This document shows, in pieces, positions 37,301 to 45,028 of a stretch of 64,000 bases of DNA. The stretch is from assembly GCF_031458255.1 (NCBI RefSeq), contig NZ_JAVDYC010000001.1, positions 2,241,001 through 2,305,000 on the forward strand. Direction: 5' to 3'. A model generated the notes under the pieces. It was given only the letters and a program-made list of their open reading frames with translations, ran no database searches and was not told the origin of the DNA. Origin of the DNA: Catenuloplanes niger (lineage in GTDB: Bacteria; Actinomycetota; Actinomycetes; Mycobacteriales; Micromonosporaceae). How positions within the stretch are numbered: position 1 is the stretch's first letter; every line of letters begins with the position of its first letter. The position numbers were made by a program, and so were the translations under genes.

Positions 37301-37847
37301 AACCGCGGCTGGCCTCGGCCGCGCCGGGCTGGCCCAGCTCGGGCAGCAGCACCCCGAACTCGCGCTCGTGCCCGGCGAACAGCGGCGCGCCGCCACGGCG
37401 CAGCACCTCGCGCAGCGCGGACGCGAACGGCGCGAACGGCAGGCCCTCCTCGCCCAGCTCCAGGCACTGGCCGGTGAGCAGTTGCACGCCCTCGCCGGCC
37501 GCGTGGGCGCCGAACTCCTCGCACAGCCGGGTCTTGCCGACGCCGGCCTCGCCGCCGATCAGCATCACCGCGGTCTCGCCGCCACGGGCGCGCTTCAGCG
37601 CCTCCCGCAGCGCGGCCAGCTCGCCGTCCCGGCCGACGAGCGCGCTCGCCGTGCCGCGGGTGGCGGTGTGCACTCGGGCCGGGGGCGGGCGGCCTGGGCG
37701 GTAGCTGGACACGGGGTCGAGCATGCCACGGGGGTACGACATGATCGTCGATGGGACGAGCGACAGCGCGGGCCGGGCGGCCGTCTCCGGCGCCCGGCCC
37801 GCGTTCCCCCGTGCCGACCCCTCAGCGGTTCCGGGGTGCTCCATCAT
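34323..37847 (-). CDS. Large LuxR-family ATPase regulator (LAL type)
   Basis: Up to 1174 residues. An N-terminal AAA/STAND ATPase domain has Walker A GGEAGVGKT (about 98-106) and Walker B LVLLIEDLHWAD. A long TPR-like helical middle follows, and a C-terminal LuxR helix-turn-helix (about 1100-1165, LTDREREVLRLVAEGMSNARIAA). Such LAL proteins are pathway-specific or maltose-type activators. A Gly/Thr/Ser/Ala repeat linker (encoded at about 34920-35150) separates the TPR region from the last TPRs, unlike typical LALs. Start uncertain among ATGs at 37847, 37742 and 37724; none has a good ribosome binding site. Its target operon is not obvious. Confidence 0.87.
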   Translation of the reverse strand: MMEHPGTAEGSARGNAGRAPETAARPALSLVPSTIMSYPRGMLDPVSSYRPGRPPPARVHTATRGTASALVGRDGELAALREALKRARGGETAVMLIGGEAGVGKTRLCEEFGAHAAGEGVQLLTGQCLELGEEGLPFAPFASALREVLRRGGAPLFAGHEREFGVLLPELGQPGAAEASRGYLFDLVAGLFARMAAERPLVLLIEDLHWADRSTRDLIAFLIRSARAARVLLICTYRSDELHRGHPLRPYLAELDRVRGVERRELDRLDRDGTARVLAHLFGAEPTARAVDDIHGRAQGNPFFIEELAATGDPAGCAVIPETLRDLLLARVDRLPEAAQRLLRIASVGGNQVGHDLLVEAAALPTEALESALRAAIAAQLMVADPDGGYEFRHALVREAVHDDLLPGERARLHARYAAIIEADASLVGSSRAPAEIAHHWFVAHDHPRALVTAYAAAGAACARYAYAEQSRLLERMLDLWEQVPDAAARLGMTHLDLLEEALGAVIAAGDYHRGVSLTRAALAEADDRAEPLRVARLLERRGHLLRTLGKGDGGTELDRALELAMRCPPSAARVHLLADISGHLTKIRRDRGYATAALVRAAAADTSDPAAQVAATLALARIACRSDAVGAGIAEQRRAITLARAAGDLPGLVKAILNHSDALFEIGVWAASVRAAEEGMAEAKRAGISRSVGLYLISNTAEALIALGRWDEADARCADTARLDPVGNLGAHWSTLRAQLWLARGLPGADEAVARALGFLGRPYLEDQLRLPLLELSITAPRVRGDAGAALDAARRAAADPRLGDYPRYDWPLAAAIAAVARDAADTGLAARLASATAAWPADYPPQRAYAAELRALLTGLAPHTSRPPAGSGTPSPFGPGGLPPHGFTGVSAGPRATPGTGSSAGTGSAGSAGTGPAASAGTGPSAGTGPAGSAGTGSATSAGTGPAALAGTGSAGSAGAGSAALAGTGPVASAGAGPASAVSPGPDLACPGRDVAGGTAEPAEAGGGEPAEALAAWRAAVLAWRRDGRPYNLACALVNLAEAAAAAGEREAAGAALEEATALAGALGAAPLSAAAGTLARRLGLRGTVAALATATAAPGVGSLTDREREVLRLVAEGMSNARIAAELYISPKTASVHVSRIIAKLEVANRVEAAAVAHRLGLLGAPPAAAG

Positions 37848-37860
37848 CCGATACGCCCGC

Positions 37861-38016
37861 TCAGCCCCGCATCGGGGCAGGTCCCGAGCGACGTGGATGC
37901 CATCGTGCGGCCTGGCGGCGTATCCGGGTGGCGACCGAGTCCGCGCGTGCGGCCCGGATCAGGTCGGCCTCGCGGGAGCGGTGCAGGGCCAGGATCAGGT
38001 CGGAGTGGGGAAGCAT
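37861..38016 (-). CDS. Possible small protein of 51 residues
   Basis: Begins MLPHSDLILALHRSREADLI, then continues as a basic helix-rich tail with several Arg. The ATG has GGAAGG eight bases upstream, and the compact helix SDLILALHRSREADLIRAA looks protein-like. I do not recognise a family. The gene lies in the otherwise empty gap between the LuxR regulator and DUF4191. Confidence 0.45.
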   Translation of the reverse strand: MLPHSDLILALHRSREADLIRAARADSVATRIRRQAARWHPRRSGPAPMRG

Positions 38017-38236
38017 GGCGTTCGCCTTCCGTCGTGGGTCGTCCGGTTGCCGACTCCTACGTTTCTCGGGAAGGTGGGCCCGGCGCATGGGGCGTCCGCC
38101 GCATTCGTGGGCGATATCGGCGCCTTAGGCATGTCTTAGCCGAGCTCGGTAAGGGCCGCATTCCGCGTAAGGTACTTACGAAGACCGGGCCCGGACGGGC
38201 GCGCGAGGCGCTGCCGCCGCACCGTAGACTCGACCC

Positions 38237-38929
38237 ATGGCAAAGCCCCAGGAGAAGGTCTCGGTCGGCCAACGGCTGAAGCAGATCGGGATGGTGTTCC
38301 AGTTCACCGCGAAGCACGACAGGTGGTTCGCGCCACTGCTCGCGGCCGCGCTGGTGATCCCGATCGCGCTCGCCGTGCTGGCGATCCTGCTCGGCTGGAA
38401 CGTCCTCACGATCATCCTGCTGTTCCTGCTCGCACCGCTGGCGGCGCTGGTCGTGCTGAGCATCCGGTCGAACAGCGCGATGATGACCGCGGCCGAGGGC
38501 CAGCCCGGCGCCGCGGCGTCGATCCTGGAGCAGATGCGCGGCGACTGGCGGGTGCGCCCGGCGGCCAGCTCCACCACCAGCTTCGACATGGTGCACATCG
38601 TGATCGGCCGGCCCGGCGTGATCCTGGTCGGCGAGGGTGACCCGGCCAAGGTCCGCGGCCTGCTCGGCGCGGAGAAGCGGCGCCTGTCGAAGGTGATCGG
38701 CAACGCGCCGCTGCACGACTACGTCATCGGCACCGGCGAGGGCGAGCTCTCCATCCGCAAGCTGCGGATGACGCTGCTGCGCCTGCCGCGCGACATCTCC
38801 GGCGCGGAGGTCAACGCGCTCGACAAGCGGCTCGCGGCGCTGTTCGCCCGCCCGCAGATGCCGAAGGGCGCGATCCCGAAGAACATGCGCCCCAGCAAGG
38901 GCCAGTTCCGCCAGTCACGCGGTCGCTGA
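38237..38929 (+). CDS. DUF4191 membrane protein
   Basis: A 230-residue actinobacterial DUF4191 protein, the counterpart of M. tuberculosis Rv2219, which also follows lipA. Two adjacent membrane helices (about 32-52 and 55-77) are followed by a cytoplasmic domain of about 150 residues (FDMVHIVIGRPGVILVGEGD) with a basic tail. Function unknown. TAGACT six bases before the ATG indicates a leaderless start. An inverted pair CGTAAG...CTTACG lies about 60 bases upstream. Confidence 0.9.
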   Translation: MAKPQEKVSVGQRLKQIGMVFQFTAKHDRWFAPLLAAALVIPIALAVLAILLGWNVLTIILLFLLAPLAALVVLSIRSNSAMMTAAEGQPGAAASILEQMRGDWRVRPAASSTTSFDMVHIVIGRPGVILVGEGDPAKVRGLLGAEKRRLSKVIGNAPLHDYVIGTGEGELSIRKLRMTLLRLPRDISGAEVNALDKRLAALFARPQMPKGAIPKNMRPSKGQFRQSRGR

Positions 38930-38964
38930 CCACCGCACTCGCTGCAGAAACGGGGAGGTCCGCC

Positions 38965-39375
38965 GTGCCGCTGTTGCGCCGCATCATCGGGTCGGTCCTG
39001 CGCCGGCTCCGGCTCGCCCAGGGCCGGACCCTGCAGGACGTGGCCCGCGACGCCGACGTCTCACTGCCGTACCTGTCCGAGATCGAGCGCGGCCGCAAGG
39101 AGGCGTCGTCGGAGATCCTGGCCGCGATCTGCCGCGCGCTCGGCATCGGCCTCGGCGACCTGCTCGACGAGGCCCGCCGCGAACTGGCCCGCACCGACCC
39201 ACGCCGCACCGTGCCCCGCGCGACGGCCTCGGCCCGCGGGTCCGCCGGCGCGCCGCGCAGTGCCGCGCGGCTCTGCGGCGGCAACGCCGGGCGGTTGCGC
39301 GTCACCGTTGCGCTGGAAGCGATTCTCCGCTCAGGAGAAACATTCGAGGGTACGGCGGTGAGCGCCGCACGCTGA
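38965..39375 (+). CDS. clgR: ClgR-type XRE transcriptional regulator
   Basis: A 136-residue protein. The N-terminal helix-turn-helix (about 10-70, GRTLQDVARDADVSLPYLSEIE) and RGRKEASSEILAAICRAL resemble ClgR closely, the activator of clp genes in actinobacteria. The GTG has GGGGAG nine bases upstream. The adjacent clpP, 52 bases downstream, supports the name. The extended Ala/Arg-rich C-terminus (about 75-136) is not part of the DNA-binding domain. Its own promoter region was not resolved. Confidence 0.82.
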   Translation: MPLLRRIIGSVLRRLRLAQGRTLQDVARDADVSLPYLSEIERGRKEASSEILAAICRALGIGLGDLLDEARRELARTDPRRTVPRATASARGSAGAPRSAARLCGGNAGRLRVTVALEAILRSGETFEGTAVSAAR

Positions 39376-39427
39376 ACGAAAGCGACCGGGTGGGCCCGTC
39401 CCACCCCCGGACTTTCGGGAGCGTGCC

Positions 39428-40048
39428 ATGCACTCCGTCCACCCCCAGCCGGTCTCCAAGGGCGCCGAGACCCCGGGACCCAGCATGTTCGAGGGCCAGG
39501 TCTTCGAGCGCCTCCTGCGCGAGCGGATCATCTTCCTCGGCCGCGAGGTCGACGACGCGATCGCGAACACGATCTGCGCCCAGATGCTGCTGCTCTCCGC
39601 GGACGACCCGGAGCGCGACATCATGCTCTACATCAACTCCCCCGGCGGCTCGGTCAGCGCCGGCATGGCCGTCTACGACACCATGCGCTTCATCCGCAAC
39701 GACGTGGCCACGGTCGCGCTCGGCATGACCGCGTCGATGGGCCAGTTCCTGCTCTGCGCGGGTACGGCCGGCAAGCGCTACGCGCTGCCACACGCGCGGA
39801 TCATGATGCACCAGGTGTCCGGCGGGATCGGCGGCACCAGCGCGGACATCGCCATCCAGGCACAGAGCATGCTGCACGTGCGCCGCACCCAGTTGGAACT
39901 GACCGCGAAGCACACCGGCCAGACACCGGAGCAGATCGCCCAGGACTGGGACCGCGACCGCTGGTTCACGGCCGAGCAGGCCCTCGAGTACGGCATGGTC
40001 GACCACGTCGTCACCACCGCCGACGAACTCACCGCCGCCGCACACTGA
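39428..40048 (+). CDS. clpP: ATP-dependent Clp protease proteolytic subunit
   Basis: A 206-residue self-compartmentalised serine protease. The catalytic triad is Ser103 (GMTASMGQ), His128 (IMMHQ) and Asp177 (DRDRWF). It forms a tetradecamer that works with ClpC or ClpX; no chaperone is encoded here. Only one clpP is present. Actinobacteria usually have a clpP1-clpP2 pair elsewhere, so this may be an extra copy under local ClgR control. The ATG at 39428 follows the clgR stop by 52 bases. Confidence 0.93.
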   Translation: MHSVHPQPVSKGAETPGPSMFEGQVFERLLRERIIFLGREVDDAIANTICAQMLLLSADDPERDIMLYINSPGGSVSAGMAVYDTMRFIRNDVATVALGMTASMGQFLLCAGTAGKRYALPHARIMMHQVSGGIGGTSADIAIQAQSMLHVRRTQLELTAKHTGQTPEQIAQDWDRDRWFTAEQALEYGMVDHVVTTADELTAAAH

Positions 40049-40654
40049 CATCCGGCGGCCGGTCACCCCACCACCGGACGATCGCCGGCAGCGTGACCGG
40101 CCGCCGACCCCTCCCCCGGCGCACCGGGGCCGGGAGCCTGGGATGCCGGACCGCGCGTCAGCCTGGGATGCCGGGGCGCGCGTCTTCCGCCGGCCGCATG
40201 CCGCCCAAGACGGCGGACGGCTCGGCGGTCGGGTTGGCGGACGGGCTGACTGGCGGGCTGGCGGGCGGGCTGGCGAGCTGGCTGGCTGGCGGGCTGGGCC
40301 GGCCAGCCCAGCGGGCCGGTGGGCTGACCGGCGCCGGGACGTCTACGGCGGGCAGACCAGCGGGCGCCGGGACATCCGCGGCGGGCAGACCAGCGGGCGC
40401 CGGGACATCCGCGGCGGGCAAACCTCCCAGCCAGGCGTGCCGAGACGCCGCTGAGGCGGTCGGCGTCTCCGGACGCACGTCGGCGCCGGCTCGTGGGTGT
40501 GTTCGGTAGGTCTCGTCGAGCCGAGGTGATTCCGGTGGGCGCGGGGTGTGCGGGCGGAGGTCCGCACATCGATGTCGCATGTGGGCTTGCGCGGCGTGGC
40601 GCCGGTGACGCCTGGGCCACGCCGCGGGCCGGTGGAGATCTGCCGGGACCCGCG
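40049..40654. other. 606-base gene-free region with tandem repeats
   Basis: No gene I can support lies between clpP and the DMT transporter. The open frames are low complexity. It holds [CTGGCGGG]-like short repeats (about 40241-40300) and a 33-bp tandem repeat with core GGGACATCCGCGGCGGGCA in about three units (40326-40423). Confidence 0.6.
40326..40423 (+). repeat. 33-bp tandem repeat, about three units
   Basis: Each unit carries CCGGGACATCCGCGGCGGGC and AGACCAGCGGGCG; the first unit is diverged (GGGACGTCTACGG). Non-coding in my reading. Confidence 0.7.
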
Positions 40655-41980
40655 CTAGCCGAGGTGCACGAGCAGGGAGCCCAGAATGAGCAGGGCCACG
40701 CCGGAGAGCCGGGCCGTGGTCAGGGGGCGGCGGGCCATCCGGAACGCTCCGGTGTGGTCGATGAACGCGGAGGCCAGCTGCTGGCCGGTGACGGTCAGCG
40801 CGATCGTGGTCGCGGCGCCGATCTGCGGCAGCAGCATGAACGTGGCGATCACATAGACGGCGGCGCACGCCCCGCCGAGCCAGCCCCACCACGGTACGGT
40901 GCGCAGTCCGCCGAGGTGCGGCCGTGGCGTGCGGCCGGTCGCCACCAGCGCCGACAGCACGACCGCGATGGTCAGCGTGGCGACGGCGAAGCTGACCAGC
41001 CCGACCGCGAGCGGCTCGTGCAGCTCGCCGCGGAGCCTGGCGTTGATCGCACCCTGGACGGGCAGCACCGCGCCGGCGACCACGCCGAGCAGCAGCCAAC
41101 CACTCCGCGCGACCGCCACCCGCGCGGGAGCCACACGACCGGCCGAACCCGGCACGGCCCGCACCGCGCCCACTCCGCCGAACCCCCCGAACCGGCCGGA
41201 CACGGCGGGCACCCGGGAACCGGCGGGCGCACCCGCGTGGGCCGGCACGGCTGGCACCGCGGAACCGGCGGTACCGACGGCCGCCACCGAACCGGCAGCA
41301 CCGATCGACCCCCCAGGACCGGCCGGCGCCACCGAACCGGCGGGCGCGGCAGAACCGGCCGGCGCGACAGAACCGGCCGGCGCGGCAGAACCGGCCGGCG
41401 CGGCAGAACCGGCCGGCGCGGCAGAACCGGTCGGCGCGGCAGAACCGGCGGGCGCGAGCGAACCGGCGGGACCGGCGGCGGGACCGGTGAGGCGGGCGGG
41501 GGTGGGCGGCGCGGTGAGTGGCGGTGGCGGGGTGGGGTGTGGGGCGCGGGCGATGGTGGTGATGCCGGCCAGGACGGCGGCGGCGCCGAGCAGGATGGCG
41601 GTCGACAGGGGGCGCTGGTGCACGCCGAGCAGGCCGAGGAGGTCCAGGGCGAGTGAGGCGAACATCTGGCCGGTCACGAAGAGGCCCACCGTCAGCAGTG
41701 CGCCGAGCCGGGGGAAGAGCAGGATGCCGCTCGTGATGTAGAGCGGGCTGGCGAGCCCGCCGAGCAGGAACCACCACGGGACGCCGGGCACACCGCCGAG
41801 CGCGCCGAGCGCACCGGTGGCGGCCGCGGCAGCCAGCAGCAGGGTGGTCGCCACGCCGAGTTGCACGGTCGACGCGCCGTACGGCGTGCCGACCGCCTTG
41901 TTGAGCTGCAGGTTGACGGATGCCTGCACCGCGAGCAGGCATCCGGCGGCCAGTGCCGAGAGCAGGAGCAGGTAGTGCAT
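40655..41980 (-). CDS. Fused DMT-family transporter (two DUF606/YdcZ-like halves)
   Basis: 441 residues. Two similar halves of about five helices (about 1-145 and 290-441) resemble DMT_YdcZ (PF04657); both carry a QxxxNxxL near the start (VQASVNLQLN and VQGAINARLR). A 140-residue linker of Ala/Pro/Gly/Ser repeats (APAGSA) joins them, encoded by an 18-bp tandem repeat (about 41330-41470). Other bacteria often encode the halves as separate adjacent genes. Probably exports a small metabolite or drug, controlled by the divergent TetR regulator. GAGG lies seven bases before the ATG. Confidence 0.83.
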   Translation of the reverse strand: MHYLLLLSALAAGCLLAVQASVNLQLNKAVGTPYGASTVQLGVATTLLLAAAAATGALGALGGVPGVPWWFLLGGLASPLYITSGILLFPRLGALLTVGLFVTGQMFASLALDLLGLLGVHQRPLSTAILLGAAAVLAGITTIARAPHPTPPPPLTAPPTPARLTGPAAGPAGSLAPAGSAAPTGSAAPAGSAAPAGSAAPAGSVAPAGSAAPAGSVAPAGPGGSIGAAGSVAAVGTAGSAVPAVPAHAGAPAGSRVPAVSGRFGGFGGVGAVRAVPGSAGRVAPARVAVARSGWLLLGVVAGAVLPVQGAINARLRGELHEPLAVGLVSFAVATLTIAVVLSALVATGRTPRPHLGGLRTVPWWGWLGGACAAVYVIATFMLLPQIGAATTIALTVTGQQLASAFIDHTGAFRMARRPLTTARLSGVALLILGSLLVHLG

Positions 41981-42000
41981 GGAGCACCTCGTGACGGGTT

Positions 42001-42064
42001 AAGTGGACATAAATCTCACTTAGCATAGACACATCTCGAGCAGAAGTGAGACGGCGGCTCACTT
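42001..42064. promoter_or_regulatory. Twin TetR-type operators between the DMT transporter and its regulator
   Basis: AAGTGAG-N7-CTCACTT (42044-42064) is a perfect 21-bp palindrome. AAGTGGA-N7-CTCACTT (42001-42021) is a second, imperfect site. Centres are 43 bp apart, about four helical turns. The sites lie in the divergent promoter region of transporter and TetR gene. Confidence 0.75.
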
Positions 42065-42089
42065 GAGACCGGGACGATAGGGTGCCCGC

Positions 42090-42779
42090 ATGACGGACGA
42101 CGCCCCCGTGACCGGCGCGGTCCGGCCGCCGCGCGAGCGGGCCGACGCGGCGCGCAACCGGCGGCGGGTGCTGGCGGCGGCGCAGCGCCTGTTCCGGGCG
42201 CGGGACCCGCGGAGCGTCACGATGGAGGAGATCGCGGCCGCGGCCGGCATCGGGCGGGCGACGCTCTACCGGCGGTACCGGGATCCGGGCGCGGTGGCGA
42301 TGGCCCTGCTCGACGAGCACGAGCGCGACCTGCAGGAACGGCTCATCCGCGGCGCGGCCCCGCTCGGCCCGGGCGCGCCGCCACGGGAGCGGCTGTCCGC
42401 GTTCTACGCGGCGATGGTCGGGCTGCTGGAGGAACACCTGCCGCTGGCGCTGGGCGGCGAGACCGGCGCGGCCCGGTTCGGCACCGGCGCGTACGACTTC
42501 TGGCGCCGGCACGTGCGGGTGCTGCTGGAGGCGGCCGCCGTGCCGGACCCGGAACCGCTGGTCGACGTGCTACTGGCCCCGCTCGCGCCGGAGTTGTACC
42601 AGTTCCAGCGCGAGCGCGGGCTGCGGCCGGATCAGATCACGAACGCGCTCGACCACCTGGCCAGGTCCGTCCTGCCCACCACCGGGGAACGGGCCGACTC
42701 CCCCACCGGAGAGCGGGCCGGCCCCCTCGCCGGAGAGCGGACCGGCTCCACCACCGGCCGGCGGGACGGGGAGAACTGA
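42090..42779 (+). CDS. TetR-family repressor
   Basis: A 229-residue protein. The N-terminal TetR helix-turn-helix (about 22-68: RRRVLAAAQRLF, VTMEEIAAAAGIGRATLYRRY) is followed by a helical ligand-binding domain. It is divergent from the DMT transporter with twin palindromes between them, which is the classic efflux-repressor arrangement. TAGGGT (42078-42083) six bases before the ATG makes the transcript probably leaderless. The last 35 residues are repeated TGERA/SPTGERAG units, not part of the fold. The dispersed repeat copy C begins just after the stop. Confidence 0.9.
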   Translation: MTDDAPVTGAVRPPRERADAARNRRRVLAAAQRLFRARDPRSVTMEEIAAAAGIGRATLYRRYRDPGAVAMALLDEHERDLQERLIRGAAPLGPGAPPRERLSAFYAAMVGLLEEHLPLALGGETGAARFGTGAYDFWRRHVRVLLEAAAVPDPEPLVDVLLAPLAPELYQFQRERGLRPDQITNALDHLARSVLPTTGERADSPTGERAGPLAGERTGSTTGRRDGEN

Positions 42780-42797
42780 CGCGGCGGGCGCGCTCCG

Positions 42798-42902
42798 GCG
42801 GGTTTTCGGGGCCACGGCGGGACCGGCAGGGAGGAGCGCCAGCGACGACCGGTGCCCGCGGGAGCACTCGGAACCCGGCCACGCCGGAAGCGGGAATATC
42901 CG
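42798..42902 (+). repeat. Dispersed intergenic repeat, copy C
   Basis: GCGGGTTTTCGG, GGGACCGGCAGG, GGAGCGCCAGCG, GCCCGCGGGAGCA (42854-42866) and GCCGGAAGCGGGAATATC. It fills the convergent gap between the TetR and RDD genes. Confidence 0.85.
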
Positions 42903-42905
42903 CTT

Positions 42906-43322
42906 TTACGGGTTTTTCTTCGGTGCGGGCAGGACGATCGAACGGGCCAGGCGGTCGTGCAGGCCGCGACGGCGGCCGTCGAGCACGAGCATCGGGAGGA
43001 CCAGGCAGATCAGCAGGCCACGGAGCAGGCCGCGGAGCGGGCCGATCGGGCCGCCGCGATCGACGTCGACCACCGCGATGCGGGTGAGGGCCATGCCGGG
43101 CGTCTGGGCGAAGAAGCCGGCGAAGACCGTGTAGATGAAGATCAGTGCGACGACCGGGGACCATCCGTCGCGGGTGGGTTCGCCGTAGAGATTCGCGACG
43201 AGAAGACAGAGCGCCCAGTCGATGGCGAGGGCACCGAATCGACGGCCGAGCGTCGGAAGTTCGATTTCCCCGTTCGGCGGATCATTCGACTTTCGTTGCT
43301 TATTCACAGGGTTCGCGGCCAC
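42906..43322 (-). CDS. RDD-family membrane protein
   Basis: 138 residues from GTG 43322. The RDD domain begins LPTLGRRFGALAIDWALCLL, with the Arg and the two Asp-bearing segments (AIDWA, TRIAVVDVDRGG) and three helices, matching the counterpart of M. tuberculosis Rv2219A that precedes glnA. Function unknown. Start uncertain: GTGs at 43322 and 43307 are both possible, and an open frame continuing to 43490 would run into the glnA promoter. Copy C of the dispersed repeat abuts its stop codon. Confidence 0.85.
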   Translation of the reverse strand: MAANPVNKQRKSNDPPNGEIELPTLGRRFGALAIDWALCLLVANLYGEPTRDGWSPVVALIFIYTVFAGFFAQTPGMALTRIAVVDVDRGGPIGPLRGLLRGLLICLVLPMLVLDGRRRGLHDRLARSIVLPAPKKNP

Positions 43323-43441
43323 GGAACCGAGGTTAACCGTCAGTATTCGGGAGCCGCGACACCGGGCGGCGGGTGACCTGTATGGTCCGTTCAGGCCGCG
43401 ACCGCGCACCTGTTCGGGCCATAATCCCGCAGCACCCGGTC

Positions 43442-43457
43442 GTAACATGGCAGAAAC
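43442..43457 (+). promoter_or_regulatory. GlnR-type operator upstream of glnA
   Basis: GTAAC-N6-GAAAC, matching the GlnR a-b half-site pair of actinobacteria. A further GACAT half-site lies six bases downstream. A possible -10 TACGGT (43490-43495) would place it about 50 bases before transcription start, an activator position. GlnR activates glnA under nitrogen limitation in actinomycetes. Confidence 0.75.
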
Positions 43458-43536
43458 AATCGAGACATGCTCGGGCAACCCGGTAGCCATACGGTCGCGA
43501 CCAGCCTAGCCAAAAGTGGACGTGCCAGGAGGACGT

Positions 43537-44961
43537 GTGTTCGCCAATTCCGAGGAGCTCCTGCGATACCTCAAGGATGAGGACGTAAAGTTCGTCGATA
43601 TTCGTTTCTGCGACCTGCCGGGCGTGATGCAGCACTTCACGGTGCCGGTTGAGTCCTTCGACGACTCCGTCTTCGCCGACGGCCTCGCCTTCGACGGGTC
43701 CTCGATCCGCGGGTTCCAGGCCATCCACGAGTCCGACATGCTGCTGCTGCCGGACGTCGCCTCCGCCTTCATCGATCCGTTCCGGATCGCCAAGACGGTC
43801 GCGCTGAACTTCTTCATCCACGACCCGTTCACGCGCGAGCCGTACTCGCGTGACCCGCGCAACGTCGCCAAGAAGGCCGAGGCCTACCTCGCCTCCTCCG
43901 GCATCGCGGACACCGCCTACTTCGGCGCCGAGGCGGAGTTCTACATCTTCGACTCGATCCGCCACAGCACCCAGGCGAACGAGGCGTTCTACCACATCGA
44001 CTCGATCGAGGGCTGGTGGAACTCCGGCAAGGAGGAGCCGGGCGGCAACCGCGGTTACAAGACCGCGTACAAGGGCGGCTACTTCCCCGTCCCGCCGGTC
44101 GACCACTACGCCGACCTGCGCGACAAGATGGTCACCAACCTGATCAGCTCGGGCTTCACCATCGAGCGGGCGCACCACGAGGTCGGCACCGCCGGCCAGG
44201 CCGAGATCAACTACAAGTTCTCGACGCTGCTGCACTCCGGTGACCAGGTCCAGCTGTTCAAGTACATCGTCAAGAACACCGCGTGGGCCGAGGGCAAGAC
44301 GGCCACGTTCATGCCGAAGCCGCTGTTCGGCGACAACGGCTCGGGCATGCACACCCACCAGTCGCTGTGGGCGAACGGCGAGCCGCTGTTCTACGACGAG
44401 ACCGGCTACGGCGGCCTGTCCGACACCGCCCGGTGGTACATCGGCGGTCTGCTGACCCACGCGCCGTCGCTGCTCGCGTTCACCAACCCGACGGTCAACT
44501 CGTACCGTCGCCTGGTGCCGGGCTTCGAGGCGCCGGTCAACCTGGTCTACTCGGCGCGTAACCGGTCCGCCTGCACCCGCATCCCGGTCACCGGCACCAA
44601 CCCGAAGGCCAAGCGCGTCGAGTTCCGCGTGCCGGACCCGTCGAGCAACCCGTACCTGGCGTTCTCCGCCATGATGCTGGCCGGCCTGGACGGCATCAAG
44701 AACAAGATCGAGCCGCCGGCCCCGATCGACAAGGACCTCTACGACCTGCCGCCGGAGGAGGTCGCGAACGTCAAGCAGGTGCCGGGCTCCCTCGACGCCG
44801 TGCTCGACCGCCTCGAGTCCGACCACGAGTACCTCACCGCGGGCGGCGTCTTCACCGAGGACCTGATCGAGACCTGGATCGACTACAAGCGCTCCAACGA
44901 GGTCGACGCGGTCCGCCTGCGCCCGACCCCGCACGAGTTCGCGATGTACTACGACTGCTGA
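43537..44961 (+). CDS. glnA: Type I glutamine synthetase
   Basis: A 474-residue dodecameric enzyme making glutamine from glutamate, ammonia and ATP. Beta-Grasp N-terminal domain ([20 protein letters not shown]), then [10 protein letters not shown], the ATP/metal segment [18 protein letters not shown] and the [13 protein letters not shown] core. The adenylylation Tyr402 lies in [10 protein letters not shown] and is the target of GlnE, encoded at 57-60 kb. The start is a GTG at 43537 with AGGAGG four bases upstream; upstream frame codons are rejected. The GlnR-like operator suggests nitrogen control. Convergent with the caspase-helicase gene across a bidirectional terminator. Confidence 0.96.
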   Translation: MFANSEELLRYLKDEDVKFVDIRFCDLPGVMQHFTVPVESFDDSVFADGLAFDGSSIRGFQAIHESDMLLLPDVASAFIDPFRIAKTVALNFFIHDPFTREPYSRDPRNVAKKAEAYLASSGIADTAYFGAEAEFYIFDSIRHSTQANEAFYHIDSIEGWWNSGKEEPGGNRGYKTAYKGGYFPVPPVDHYADLRDKMVTNLISSGFTIERAHHEVGTAGQAEINYKFSTLLHSGDQVQLFKYIVKNTAWAEGKTATFMPKPLFGDNGSGMHTHQSLWANGEPLFYDETGYGGLSDTARWYIGGLLTHAPSLLAFTNPTVNSYRRLVPGFEAPVNLVYSARNRSACTRIPVTGTNPKAKRVEFRVPDPSSNPYLAFSAMMLAGLDGIKNKIEPPAPIDKDLYDLPPEEVANVKQVPGSLDAVLDRLESDHEYLTAGGVFTEDLIETWIDYKRSNEVDAVRLRPTPHEFAMYYDC

Positions 44962-44990
44962 TCCAGGCACGCCTGAACAGCCGACACGGT

Positions 44991-45022
44991 GAAGGCCGGT
45001 CCCCGCTCGGGGACCGGCCTTC
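44991..45022. terminator. Bidirectional terminator between glnA and the caspase-helicase gene
   Basis: GAAGGCCGGTCCCC and its complement form a perfect 14-bp stem around a 4-base loop, in the 67-base convergent gap. Confidence 0.88.
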
Positions 45023-45028
45023 GTCCGT

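Noticed and set aside
35649-38279. Open frame of 876 codons opposite the LuxR gene
   Set aside because: It opposes a gene with clear ATPase and LuxR domains, and its own translation is compositionally biased without motifs.
40063-40620. Complementary frame of 185 codons in the clpP-DMT gap
   Set aside because: It is Arg/Pro/Gly-rich with tandem repeats, lacks a ribosome binding site, and resembles repeat DNA rather than a protein.
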